Origin: Papiliotrema nemorosa
Lineage: Eukaryota; Basidiomycota; Tremellomycetes; Tremellales; Rhynchogastremaceae
Assembly: GCA_032158125.1 (NCBI GenBank)
Contig: JASKOT010000010.1
Location: 124,001-188,000, forward strand
Direction of reading: 5' to 3'
Length of the DNA stretch: 64,000 nucleotides
Below the pieces are notes generated by a model. That model was not told the DNA's origin, made no database searches, and saw only the letters and a program-made list of their open reading frames with translations. Every line of letters begins with the position of its first letter. The stretch's first letter is position 1. Positions 1-10,903 of the stretch are shown one piece after another. The position numbers were made by a program, and so were the translations under genes.

Positions 1-1387
1 CAGCAAACACGTGAGGAGACGGAGAAGGTGATATGGCGAGGTTGTAGACACCCAGAGGTCGGAATGCTTTGTCCTTTTCAGAATCTGCTCGTCAGAGGTT
101 AACGGGCACGAGCACCTACATTCTTGAAGACCGCTCACGCTGCCATTCAGCGTTACAAGAATAAGAATGGCGTACACTCACGTCTTAACCCGAGTGGGGA
201 CTCCGTTTGCTGAACTCCATAATCCATTCCCTAGAGTACCGCTCATTCCGTTTCCACAAGCCAATAAGTCAATCACTGTATCCTTTCCTGCCATGGACCT
301 CTCGACAGTGTAAAAAGTGGTCTGACCAGCCGCCTTGACATCCGTACACGAGAGCACCGTTCCTCCAGGGTAATTTCTCGCCAGAACAACCTCGACCGGT
401 ACGGATACAATCTCCACTGCCGCATTTGCGCCTAGCCCAATCTGACCCGACTCGTTGGCACCCCAACCCAGGATCCGACCACCGGGTGTCCGAACAAAAG
501 AAGTTCGATCAGACGATGCGACCTGAGCGACTTCTAATCCGCGCAATGACGGGATCTCAGTAAGCTTTGTCGCGAATCGAGGGTCTGATTCCGGTGGCAG
601 GGCATAGGATGTCTCGGGGAAGGTTTGCCGAGTACCGAGTTGCCGATGCGTGTTTCCTGAAGGTGAGAGGGGAAGTGAGAATGTTCGACCCTTGTTGGTA
701 ACTGCCAAAACGTGGTGAATACCTGCCGACACGCTTGCCCATTTCTCCCCTCGACCTAGACCGCCCTCGGCTTTGAGCTCGACAAAGTCCACTCCTGGGT
801 CTGCACTGAATGTTTTGTTCCAAAAAGACCTTTCGGAGCGATACGTTTGGGCATCTTGGAAAGCTTTGGACGCCGAGACGACGTAAAGCTTGCCCTTCTT
901 GCTCAACGCGACTACCTTTGCGGGAGCAGGTACCAGTGTCGCAATGCCCTATGGTGAGTACAGGAATGGGTATCTTGCCTACCTTGCCCTTCAGCGATCG
1001 TCCAGTCTGACCGGACGGGTCGTAGCCTGCGCCCCAGAACCACAGATCTCCATTGGCATCGACACACGCGCCGTACTTTTCAGCAATGACCAGATCCCGC
1101 AACGGCGTTGAGCCAAACTGCGACAACGGTGTAGGTTTCTTGAGGATCGGCGTGTTGCTATCGGGCGATAGGGTGAGATATCTGTTTGATCCCCATCCTA
1201 ACGGTGTGTAAGGATTGACATTGGGTATCAGAGGTCGAGCCTTGGATGTCGGTGGTTCACTATCGGCAAGGATCGGCGAGTAATAAGTGTGAGCGCTGTA
1301 TAGCGTAGCGGAGAGGATCACAGCGGCTGACAAGGGGATCGAGCGCCCTTTGAGCGAGTGCATCGCGGAAGATGAAGCGAATGGCAT
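1..1387 (-). CDS. FMP25: FMP25-like RCC1-repeat mitochondrial protein (3' end outside window)
   Basis: The N-terminus has a short basic stretch, then one hydrophobic segment (about residues 14-30), as expected for a mitochondrial inner-membrane protein. RCC1-type blades follow (motifs LGWGSN, WFWGAGYD, ILGWGANESGQIGLG, LLACGNGMSGTLG). In yeast, Fmp25 is needed for an early step of cytochrome bc1 (complex III) assembly. Exons as read on the minus strand: 1387-983, 915-182, 139-120 (20 nt) and 84 to beyond the left edge. Introns are 916-982, 140-181 and 85-119. The 20-nt exon supplies VSGLQE and restores the frame into SEKDKAFRPLGVYNLAISPS. ATG at 1387 was chosen; a second in-frame ATG lies at 1363. 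It is divergent from the complex I 24-kDa gene, 279 bp away. Function is inferred from family resemblance. Confidence 0.82.
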
Positions 1388-1666
1388 CCTGGTGTAGGAG
1401 TGTCGGGTATGCTCAAGGATCAGTCTATCCCAGACTTGCAGCAGTGGTATCCCCGATCAGCTGGTGGACGTTGCGGAGGTGGCTCATAACCGAAGATCGG
1501 GGATAAAATGAGGGTCATAGTAAAATCACCTAGGAAAATATTCAAAAGACTCACCGTCACCCTCGACCCACATCCAATCGGCGTATGGCTATCTCATAGA
1601 TCTACCTCTCAAGACCATCCATCACCTTGCAACCATCGACCGCTTGGCAACAACCCTTCATTCACC

Positions 1667-2707
1667 ATGTCTGTCGCCAGGTCAATCTTCTCTTCCGCCA
1701 AGCGATCCGTCGCTGCTTCTACTTCGGCCAGAAGGACGTTCACTTCGTCGTCCTCTCGAGCTTCCGAATCGCTCTTTGTGGTATGTCTGTAAACCTCCGA
1801 CTGGAGTGTAGATTGACGATCTAGCACCGAGACACCGATTACAACAACCCTAGTGTAACTATCTCATCTGAGAGGATGACGACATCTAACATGTAGATTC
1901 CCTTCGAGTTCACCCCGGAAAACCTCAAACGAGCCCATGAGATCATTGCGCGATACCCACCTCAATACAAAAAGGGAGCCGTCATGCCCATCTTGGATCT
2001 CGGACAAAGGCAAAACAATGGCTGGACCAGTATAAGCGTCATGAATGCTGTCGCCAAACTCCTCGAGATGCCAAAGATGCGAGTCTACGAGGTGAGTCAT
2101 GATGTGTCGATGTAGCTCAATTCAGGTCGCTACGTTTTACACCATGTACAACCGAGAACCCGTCGCACCCAACTTTATCCAACTTTGCACCACTACACCA
2201 TGCCAATTGGGAGGCTGTGGATCTACCAAGATTCTCCACACCATCCAGGACCACTTGAACATCAAGCCCGGTCAAACGACCAAGGATGGAAAGTTTACGT
2301 TGATCGAGGTGGAGTGTTTGGGAGCTTGCAGCAATGCCCCTAGTAAGTTGCGAGCTCATCTGCATGCAATGGTGAATCGTGCTGACTGCAAGTGATGCAA
2401 GTTGGAGATGACTTCTATGAAGACTTGACACCTGAGACCACTGTCAAGCTGCTCGAGGCTATGGGCAAGGGAGAGAAGCCAAAACCAGGACCACAATCTT
2501 CACGAAGGACATCCGAGAACTCTGCTGGTTTGACTTCGTGAGTACCTCGGTTCATCCTTCTCCAAACGCACATCGCTTACCTCTTTCCTCCTTTCTATTG
2601 GTCTCTACAGATTGACGACCGAAGTGAGTTGACGCCTCAATCCATGTGCAATAGCTGATCCTCAGCCATACGGACCTGGAGCGCATTGCTTACCGGAATT
2701 CTCTTAG
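1667..2707 (+). CDS. NADH:ubiquinone oxidoreductase 24 kDa subunit (NDUFV2/NuoE type)
   Basis: This is the peripheral-arm complex I subunit that carries the [2Fe-2S] cluster N1a in the mitochondrial matrix. The Ser/Arg-rich start ([14 protein letters not shown]) looks like a mitochondrial presequence. The family core follows: [32 protein letters not shown], then the cluster cysteines in [11 protein letters not shown] and [10 protein letters not shown]. Exons: 1667-1780, 1825-1854, 1897-2091, 2126-2342, 2393-2537, 2611-2623 and 2666-2707. They total 756 nt, giving 251 residues, a normal length. The sixth exon is only 13 nt. The C-terminus [13 protein letters not shown] is a typical tail. A complex I gene argues for a species with full respiratory complex I, unlike Saccharomyces. 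Confidence 0.95.
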
Positions 2708-2847
2708 AAGTGCGACATTCCCTTCAGGAATGCATTGTATGGACAAACGTGCAGTCGGGGGTCTCGTCAAGTTTACTCTTTGCATCATCTCCTCATGCTA
2801 TAATCAAGCTCTCACAAGCCTCGCTCATTTCACGCAAACACAAGTTC

Positions 2848-3372
2848 TCAAATTCCCTGAACAGTGCCGGATCCCTGGCCAAAATCAGGTCGCGACACAT
2901 CCTGAACTCCTTTGGGAACATGCAAGGTTGCGACAAGGAAGTACGCATCCTCCTCTTCTTCATCGTCGTTGGCCACCCTACTCGGGGCGAGACTGGTCTT
3001 CTCGGCGCAATAGACCTTGAAACCGTCACGACCATCAGTCTCGAATGCTGCCCAGTCTGTTCCCGGTACGTGCGTCTGCAATTGCTCGGATCCCTTGGCT
3101 CCAAACTGACTGATCTCGTTGCTAGACCGGAAGAGATCAGTTTGATCCAGCTCGATGTCGCTTCCACTGCCAGCAAAGTGGGAGACCTTGCCGGATCTTG
3201 ACGCCACGATGAACAGATTGAGCATGCGATCTTTGCTAAGACTGCCGGTTCTGCCCAATTTCAATTTCCAATCTTTGCCCTCGGTGCTCATCTGCAGCGC
3301 CTGGTTCAAAGATTGCCATGTGTAGCTCTTTGAAGGAGCTGTCGGTGTCTGAGTAATAGTCGCGTCGGCCAT
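2848..3372 (-). CDS. Unrecognised protein with one Trp-containing module (paralogue of the 4387-5361 gene)
   Basis: I do not recognise this family. The 174-residue protein is intronless, with no signal peptide or membrane segment. It carries one module: Y/TW..L..AL......DWKLKLG........FIVASR.GKV, an acidic middle, and an end of the form YFLVATLHVPKGVQ. The same module occurs twice in the neighbour at 4387-5361, on the same strand about 1 kb upstream. The two are therefore a tandem duplication with internal module gain or loss. The start was set at MADATITQ (3372) because upstream residues look like untranslated sequence; an in-frame ATG also exists at 3465. An acidic run (DDEEEED) sits near residue 145. 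Confidence 0.6.
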   Translation of the reverse strand: MADATITQTPTAPSKSYTWQSLNQALQMSTEGKDWKLKLGRTGSLSKDRMLNLFIVASRSGKVSHFAGSGSDIELDQTDLFRSSNEISQFGAKGSEQLQTHVPGTDWAAFETDGRDGFKVYCAEKTSLAPSRVANDDEEEEDAYFLVATLHVPKGVQDVSRPDFGQGSGTVQGI

Positions 3373-4386
3373 GATGGGCTTGATCAAGTATGTATGGGTA
3401 CGGGTGTTGTAATGCAGGGCGAGATGCGCGCGTTGAGGGCAAAGTGGCAAGAGACTACATATCACCTGGCAGTATCATATCTTCGCGGATGTGAGTTGCG
3501 ATCATCAAAGGACAGTGACCAGAGAAGCTTGGAGGCCAGAAAATGAAACTCTTTAAAACCGTGATCCTCACGTTGGGACTTCCGTTCGAAAATACCCCTT
3601 CAAACGCTGATGTAAAACACGACCTCGGGCGAAGAGCGAAGCCTTTCACAAACAGTGAGTGAATGTCCGTTTGCTGAGGCACACGAGAGGCTTATACTCT
3701 CTTTATACTCTCTCGATCCGTGGAAAGATTATCAAGGTTCCGCAGTAGCTCTACCTGCTTCCCGTTATTGTTTCTGCCCCATGAAAGAATCGCTATTTGC
3801 GGCTGAATAGGATGGATCAAATGCGCCGAGCATCAAAATCTAGTCAGGTTTACCGATGACATGCAATCCTCAAGCGCTCATCTGTGGCGTTCTCGTCAAT
3901 CTGCTCATCGTCCAACCCTCATAGACCATCCTCCAAGGAGAGCATCCCTGAACATACTCTGTATACAATAAGCAGCCGAGTAGCATGCATGTTCAGTCAC
4001 ACCGTAGAAGGACGAAAGCTTGAAAAGACGCAACCAGATCAGGCAAGTCACGGAACAGTGTAAGACTCGAGTATTTGTCGGAAGCACGGAAGTGATCCCT
4101 TGATTCAGCTCAAGTCGAACGAGGACTTCTACGGTAGGTCACGAAAGAGATTATGTAGAATCTTCCATTAAGTCGGGAATGACCACAGAGGACTGATTAC
4201 AGCGAGACCCGGGCGATTGGATGCGTTGTTTAGTCCTTCCATTGAAGCTTGCCCACGGCCTACACAGCATCAAGTTGTCATAACTTTCACCATCCGCCGA
4301 ACGCCGTCTCAGCTCTATGTATACTCGCCACTTCTTCGACCCCTCTCCTGCCGATCATGTACAGAACATACTACACCGTTCGTCGC
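3373..4386. other. Intergenic region between the two paralogues
   Basis: About 1 kb with only short, overlapping open frames on both strands that resemble no family I know. It should contain the promoter of the 2848-3372 gene and the 3' flank of the 4387-5361 gene. No RNA gene or repeat was seen. Confidence 0.5.
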
Positions 4387-5361
4387 CTAGCGCTTATTCC
4401 CTCCCATGGGTACTTGTAGGAACGCCGAAATCTCATAGCAGGTACTTCCCGTCGTCGATTGACAAACCTTGGGGTGTGAGGGAAAAGCGATGGACCACTT
4501 CGCTCCGTCCGTCTTGCTTTGCTGCCAGCTCATGGCGTGCGTGTACCGAAACAGCTGAGAATTGATTGCCTTGGTCAATTTATCTATCTCTGCCTTCAGA
4601 AGATGCAGTTGGGATTCCTCAATATTAAGACTGTCGCCCATCTGTGTGGCGCCGCTGTCCAGCTTCAAATTGCCCTTTGAAGCGAAAATGGTGAATGGCA
4701 GCCAATCGTTCTTCATCTGCAAATCATGCTTGCCCAGTTGAAGCTTCCAGGTCTCGTCTTGACTCGCATCCTTCAGGTACGTATTGAGCTGAGACCAGGT
4801 CGACTCGCCGGCCTTGCACTTTGGGGCGAGTTCATTCGATAGAGACTCGACTGTGTCCTGCTTCGCAGAGGGGTCGACCTCCATGTCGAGGTTGAGGAAC
4901 ACATCACCACCTCCCAGCAGGAAATTCGCAGCCAGCCCCCGAGAGGATAGACATCGAGCTTGCACGCCGTCCCTGTCGACTGCAACCTCTGGCCAGTAGT
5001 CGTCCCATTGACCTCGATGTGATTCAAGCTGAGTCAACACTTGTCCCGCGAGAGCTTCCAGCCCGCCTGCCATCCTCTGGGAATCCGACACAGTAAATTG
5101 CAGATTCGTCAGCGAGGTCTCTGCTGGAGTCGAATGGGGAAACACAAGGTTGAAGCCCTTGGTAGAGGCTTGCACCTTAAATGTCAGCTTTCCATCCTCC
5201 ATATCCAAGGTATGACTATTCAAGCTCAGATCCCACTCCCCTTCTTTGGCAGCGTTGCACATCGCATCATCAAAGTATGACCAGATTGACCTTCTCTCCT
5301 CCTGCGCAGCAGACGGGGCGGCCTCTGCAGAGGCGGCTGATGAGGTCGCTTGGGAGTTCAT
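4387..5361 (-). CDS. Unrecognised protein with two Trp-containing modules
   Basis: A 324-residue intronless protein with no known domain that I can name. After an Ala/Ser-rich N-terminus it has two copies of the module seen in the 2848-3372 gene. Module 1 (about residues 24-190) begins SIWSYFDDAMCNAAKEGEWD and contains LTFKVQASTKGF. Module 2 (about residues 197-320) begins STWSQLNTYLKDASQDETW, contains LPFTIFASKGNLKL, and ends in EISAFLQVPMGG. The shared pattern is a Trp start, an amphipathic helix, W.L.L, a strand ending in AS.G, and a closing hydrophobic strand. The start at MNSQ (5361) is preferred; the frame is open to an ATG at 5451. A cytosolic location is likely from the lack of targeting signals. 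Confidence 0.62.
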   Translation of the reverse strand: MNSQATSSAASAEAAPSAAQEERRSIWSYFDDAMCNAAKEGEWDLSLNSHTLDMEDGKLTFKVQASTKGFNLVFPHSTPAETSLTNLQFTVSDSQRMAGGLEALAGQVLTQLESHRGQWDDYWPEVAVDRDGVQARCLSSRGLAANFLLGGGDVFLNLDMEVDPSAKQDTVESLSNELAPKCKAGESTWSQLNTYLKDASQDETWKLQLGKHDLQMKNDWLPFTIFASKGNLKLDSGATQMGDSLNIEESQLHLLKAEIDKLTKAINSQLFRYTHAMSWQQSKTDGAKWSIAFPSHPKVCQSTTGSTCYEISAFLQVPMGGNKR

Positions 5362-5796
5362 CGTATGGTAGTACTTTCCAGAGGTTTGTGGGAGCTTCTT
5401 GGGCGTTGACGATTGGGCCAAGAAATAGAGTGGTGGAAGAGGTATCAGCACGCTCGCAGGTATGAGAAGAGGATAAGATCGAGAAGCGTTTGCCTAATGA
5501 AGCGGAGTGCGTCTCACACAAAGGATGAAGCTCGATCAGTGCCCTTTGTGAGTATAGTAGGCGTTTCAACGGTCCAAAGGGCTAAGCGACTTTGATGTGA
5601 TGTGTTGTCTACCTGCAACGTCTTCATCAACAGAATCAGCGCATCCGCCACAAGGTCAGCAAGTCTGCTTCAAAGGAAGGAGTGGCGTGTGCAAACTGCA
5701 TACTCATCACATCACCACCCGATACGAGCTCGAGGCGATCCGAGTACCTGATCGACGATTACATCTTCACCTTGATCTCCATCCAAATCAAAACCA
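5362..5796. other. Intergenic region
   Basis: Holds the upstream region of the minus-strand gene at 5361 and the 3' flank of the minus-strand gene ending at 5797. Short open frames on both strands show no recognisable protein features. Confidence 0.5.
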
Positions 5797-6320
5797 TTAT
5801 TTGAGAGCCTTCTTTGCCTCTCCCATGGCGTTGTTGTACTCCTTCTTCGCCTCGCTGCCTAGCTCGCTAGCCTTACCCTTGGCCTCACTGCCAAGCTCGT
5901 GAGCCTGAATAATCAGCACAAATCACCCTGCGTTCATGACGACTCACCTTTCCCTTGGCCTCAGCGGCGAGACCTTTGGCTCGGCCCTCAGCTTCCTTGA
6001 GTTTGGCCTGAGCAGAAGGGTCGGAAGCGAGGAAGTAGTATCCCAATCCAGCCACGGCTGCAGCAGCTCCGACGTAGAGGAGGGTGTCTGTTATTAGTCG
6101 GAGTTAGAGGAGGCGGTGAATGACGCACTGCTACCACCGTTGTTGGCTGGAGGAGGGGGAGGTGGAGGAGGGGTGTTGACTTTGACCTCGGCGTATCGTC
6201 GCTGGAGGTGAGTGATAAACGTGGTTGAAGGCAGAGGTCACTGACAGCAGATTGCTTCGAGGTCTGCCTCACCGCGAGGCTAGATCGGGGGATTGTTCGG
6301 GTAGCGGCTCGGATGAACAT
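5797..6320 (-). CDS. Small mitochondrial-type membrane protein with Ala/Lys/Glu amphipathic repeats
   Basis: Four exons: 6320-6246, 6201-6129, 6087-5948 and 5904-5797 (396 nt, 131 residues). The N-terminus MFIRAATRTIPRSSLAVRQT is a good mitochondrial presequence. A Pro run and NNGG follow, then one membrane segment LLYVGAAAAVAGLGYYFL (about residues 50-67). After that comes an 11-residue-type repeat such as EAEGRAKGLAAEAKG and HELGSEAKGKASELGSEAKK, which resembles LEA or apolipoprotein helices. It resembles proteins annotated in fungi as calcofluor-white-hypersensitive protein. That name is from memory of the architecture, so the function is uncertain. Likely an inner-membrane protein with a soluble amphipathic tail. 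Confidence 0.7.
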
Positions 6321-6878
6321 GGTGTGTTGGTGTGCTTGGTAACTCTGGGCAAGTAGTGGGTGTGGAATGGATCAAATACTGGACGGTACCCGAGTATCCT
6401 TTATATGATAGTTGAGCGTGACCTGCATCATTCCGCTTTGCTGGCCAGAGTGATGGGTGGTTGATGACATCACCGGCCAAAAGTCAAAGAGTCACTGGTC
6501 AATCCATCATCTTGACATGTGGGCATTCTATGCTCATTTGCTTCTTTGGGACCAGATCCATCCACCTCCGTCATGCATGCATACTAGCATGCACATGCAC
6601 TACTAATACTGCCCTGCTTGCCTATAGCTCAGCACTGAGAGCCAGCTCAAGGGAGGGATGGTCGAATTGCTGGAATGGTGGCAACTAAATGACGGGATGA
6701 CCTCCACCTTTCAGGTCCAGCTCACTTTCACGCCACATCGAGTTTCACTGCTTGGCACGCTCGTCTGATCAAGCATCCTCTCATCCATACTACACTGTCC
6801 AGCACCGATCCAGCAAGGACAGCTCAGGCGAGCAAGTTGATCCAGACAGCTTCCCTCGCAAGGTCAAGCCCTCGCATC
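6321..6878. other. Divergent promoter region
   Basis: Lies between two divergently read genes (6320 minus, 6879 plus). A short run of CATGCATGC-like alternating sequence occurs near 6572-6598. No coding potential was seen. Confidence 0.5.
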
Positions 6879-7519
6879 ATGTCCACGGAAGAGACCCCCC
6901 ACGCGACCGCATCAACCGAACGAACCCCTCTCTTACCCTCCTCTTCCTCTTCCTCTACCCCTCACACGATCCACAACTCCCCTCTGAATCGTCTCTCCTC
7001 TCCTCAGATTTCATTCCCCAAATCAAATCGCCAATCATCCTATCCTTTCCCTACGATACCCCGAGGAGACTCTTACGACCCATTGAAGATTTACAGACAA
7101 AACAAGATCCAACATGGAGATCCGGATTTTTCGTCGCATGATAGACCTATCCCTTCCCCTTCCGCATTCAGCAGCTCAGGTCTGAGCTCAATGTCTGGAG
7201 AGTCCAGTACAGCTGTGGGGACGGATCATACGCATAAGCACCATCATCACCATCATCATCCCCACCACCGCCAACATCATCATTTTCATCGTCAACCCCA
7301 TCGACATGGAACAGCAGCATACGAGTTTGGCACACGACACGATGGATTGCCAAAGCTATCCAGGGAGTGCTTGATAAGGTTCGTGTGACTATCGACCGCG
7401 CTGACAAAAGTGAGATCAAGTGTTATGGGCGATACATGATACCCCCTCTGCTAGTCTTTGGCGTCTTGGCCATAGGCGCAGCATTGATCGCCGTGTCCAT
7501 ACGACGAGGATGGATCTAG
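6879..7519 (+). CDS. Histidine-rich, tail-anchored membrane protein of unknown function
   Basis: Two exons, 6879-7378 and 7411-7519 (609 nt, 202 residues), are separated by a 32-nt intron. The intron has a clear branch-like CTGAC and AAAAG acceptor. Without splicing the frame stops at 7388. With splicing it gains a C-terminal membrane segment MIPPLLVFGVLAIGAALIAV followed by SIRRGWI, a tail-anchor topology. The N-terminal 120 residues are Ser/Thr/Pro-rich and include TERTPLLPSSS. Residues about 123-148 are very His-rich (HTHK, then a run of H broken by P, R, Q and F). A metal-binding role is only a guess. The gene is convergent with LCB2. Confidence 0.68.
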
Positions 7520-7739
7520 AACAAGACTTCTTGGAGAGAGACACGACAAGACATTCACGTGACGACTGGTTGTAACATCCTGTATTCTCAAGCACACGTA
7601 TGGGACAGCACAAATACATATTACCCATATCCCCATCTATCGAATCAATCGATTAGATTACCGAGTCCCCGCTACACCTAAAATTCCGAAACACTTTTGA
7701 TCTATACTAACGATAAAAGTCTGGAACGGTTTGGCTACA

Positions 7740-10047
7740 TTAAAACGCCTCGGCAACAATGTCCTCTGCCGATGCAATGATATCCTCCACAGCCATGGTT
7801 TGACCCATGAGCTTGAGATCAAGCACGTCTCCGATCTCGTCACATGCTCGAAGGACCAAATCAATGTCGTTCTTCGTATGTGATGCCGACAAGCAAAACC
7901 TCACACGAGATGTGATCAAGGGAGTTGCTCTAGTCATCAGCGGTGGTCCAGGCAGCAATGTTGCAACTCACGGGTAGGCCACAACGACAACGACGATGGG
8001 TGTCTTGTCTGCTCCAAATCGACTCTGCATCATTTGACTGAATGCAGGCATTTTACCAGGAGAGAAGAGCAACAGAGGGATGATGGGCGAATCTCGGTGA
8101 CCGTACACCATGAATCCAAGCTTTCTCAACCCAGACGAAAGATATCGCGAGTTGAAGGCCAGTCGTCGAAGTTTCTCCCGACCCTCAGTGCCGTTCATAA
8201 GTGACGCAGGGAGAGACATCCATGAAGGAAGCATGCTACCCGGAGCGGGACCGTAGGCGGTGGGCCGGGACGAGATGGACCTGGAGTCGGAATCGTCGTC
8301 CTTGGGCAGAGCCAATGGAGGCGCGACACCCATGATGCTGGCCATGGATGCCATGATTTGCGTCAAAACCGGTGGAGAGACGCTCTCGGCATAGGTCAGA
8401 CCATGTGACCTGACTTTCAGGCGGTCGATGAGGTCTTTGCTGCCCGCGACGTATCCACCTGCAGCACCGAACGACTTGGTAAAGGTTCCCATCAAAATGT
8501 CGATTTCTCGAGGGTCAACACCAAAGTAATCACACACTCCTCGTCCGTTGGGTCCAATCGCACCGATCGAGTGAGCCTCGTCGACGTACAGGTAGAACTG
8601 ACATCAGCTTGATCGAGAATATGATGTGTATTGACTCACCTTGTAGCGCTGCTTGAGCTCCATCATCATCGGCAGGTTAAGCAGACTACCCTCCATGGAG
8701 TACAATCCTTCGACAATGACCAGAATCTTCTTCCAAGGTCGGTGTGTCCTAGGTTGACCCTGAGAGATGGCCTCTCGCAAAGTGCTTTCCAAGGCGTGCA
8801 TGTCGTTGTGCTTGAACCATCTGACGCTTGCGCCACTCAATCGAGCTCCGAACCGGATTGACGCGTGATTGAACTCGTCAGAGATGATCAAACAACCCTT
8901 GCCGACCAATGCGGGGATGGTAGTCGAGTTGGTAGCGAAACCCATAGAAGACACCATGGCCGCTTCGGCACCGCAAAACTTGGCAACAAGCTTCTCACAT
9001 TGGACGTGGAGATCCAGAGTGGAGCCATCATGACGCGCACCCGAGCCCGAAGGACCGTATTTCCGCAAACTAGCCTCGACCGCATCGGCACAACCTCCAC
9101 TCGACGAAGCAAAGCCGAGGTAGTTGTACGACGAAACGTTGAGAGCACGTGTAGATCCACCGGTGAGTTGGAAAGTCTTGTTGAAATCCTTGCTCTCTCG
9201 ATCGTAAAGCATGATAGTTCGACCAGCGACACCAGTGACAGGTCGGGCAAAGCAGTCATCCAGACGTTCCTTTAGCCGTCGTGTGTAGAAAGAGTCGAAA
9301 TCAGAGTTGAGAGCGGCATATCCCTGTCGTGAGCTACATCTAAAGCAGGTCCACCCACATTTCTCGGCAACAAATGAGCATAAGCCTGAGGTCTAAATCG
9401 TTTTCCAAAGAAGTCCCTAATGTGTCCGATAACAATCAAGATTAGATAACTAAAGTAGGTCGTGAGAAGAATGTAATAAGGAGGGTGGGCTTCTTCCTCT
9501 GGGTGGATAGGTTCATCCGGGTTCCACTGTAATGAGCTGGATCCAGGATCAAGATAGCAGAACTCACCTGAGAGGTCCATCTCCAGTTGGGATTGTTGCA
9601 ATGACCAAACTCGGAATGCTTGAACAAGCTCTTGGTTGTGACGAATGGCTTTTCCAGGTAATTCTTGTACATCTTTGCCAATTCTTCCGAACTCGCTTCT
9701 CGGGAAGAGATGATCGATGAAGCGTACGAGCTGATGGTACTTTGATCGGAGAACTCATCCTCGGGGGTGGTCATTCCATTATGCGAATCGTAGGACGACA
9801 CGGTGGTCGCGCTGAGGGACGAGACAGTCGGAGCAGAATGCCTCGGTTTGGTGAGCACGTTGAGGAGTGATGACCTTGCCGACAAGGCTGGCTCTGTGTG
9901 TGGACCAGGTGAGGAGGAGTGGTGCGATAGCGTAGGGTACAAAGGGCGTGAAGGAGAAGTACCGGTCAGTGCAGGAGTCGAGTGACCAGACGAGCTTCGA
10001 CGTGTGGACTTGACCATTGTAGGAGGTATGCTTGGAGTCGTGACCAA
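7740..10047 (-). CDS. LCB2: Serine palmitoyltransferase subunit 2 (catalytic)
   Basis: This PLP-dependent enzyme of the alpha-oxoamine synthase family condenses serine and palmitoyl-CoA in the ER, the first step of sphingolipid synthesis. Exons: 10047-9568, 9526-9359, 9323-8640, 8597-7972 and 7929-7740 (2148 nt, 715 residues). The Schiff-base lysine lies in [14 protein letters not shown]. Other landmarks are [38 protein letters not shown] and [16 protein letters not shown] membrane segment ([18 protein letters not shown]) precedes the catalytic part. About 130 Ser/Thr-rich residues precede the conserved region and make the protein longer than the yeast enzyme. ATG at 10017 is an alternative start. 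One intron (9324-9358) is only 35 nt. Confidence 0.96.
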
Positions 10048-10903
10048 AGTGGGTTGTCGAGCTGAAGAGTGATGATCAAGTGGTATGTTGTTGTTGGATG
10101 AGCAAGAAACCCACAGGCGCGATCAAACGCGAAGCGAGAAAACCGACCCAAGGGAGGGTATTTGGGGGGGTTCGGTTGTGTTTGGACCGTTTGGCGTGTT
10201 TGAGCCCTTTTGCCGCGAGGGTTTTGGAGCTCTACTTGAGGGTTGGTAGTGAAAGGATTGATGGTCGATGCAAAGGGAGATGTAGGTGGTGGTGGTGATC
10301 TCCCGGGGGGTGTATGCTGGGGGGGGGGATGTGAAAAATATAGCAACAACAGACCTCGTTGGGTGGTATGCCCCGTACGTCAACCCCCGTCGTCTCGACC
10401 TTCGTCGCTCTCACACCCCTGCTCCCCTCGCCCTCCCCCATCGCCGGCCATCGGCCAGAAAACCCGCGCGGATGGGTGGCAAAACATCTCTCCGCGGGAA
10501 ACATCAAAACAAAGGAGAGCAGGCTAAAAAAATGATCATGCAATTGCCGCATCTGGCAACACTTCCACTTTGCTCTCGCCTCCCGGCGGACACACGGCCA
10601 CCGCGTCACAGCTCTGACAAACACCTTTTCTGCTCATCGGCGATCCCCCATGATATCGCTCGTGTGATACAGGCTGTTCATCTCGACCACCCATGTTTGG
10701 CACCAAAATACACGAGGGACGTCGTCTACCTCCCTGTCTATTGGCAGGATACCTTTGCCACACCGGAGGCACCGAATCTTACCCCTTGTTTGAGCCACTA
10801 CTCATCATGAAACAAGCGCAAAGCGGTCTCAGACCATGTGTGGCGCGTGGAATAACTCGCATCTCGTACAAACAACATGACAAATCCGTATCTGCTGTAG
10901 CAT
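10048..10903. other. Intergenic region upstream of LCB2
   Basis: About 850 bp containing pyrimidine/purine-biased tracts (G-rich near 10163-10172 and 10318-10328; CT-rich near 10380-10450). Likely 5' leader and promoter of LCB2 and 3' flank of the transporter gene. No convincing gene was seen. Confidence 0.5.
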
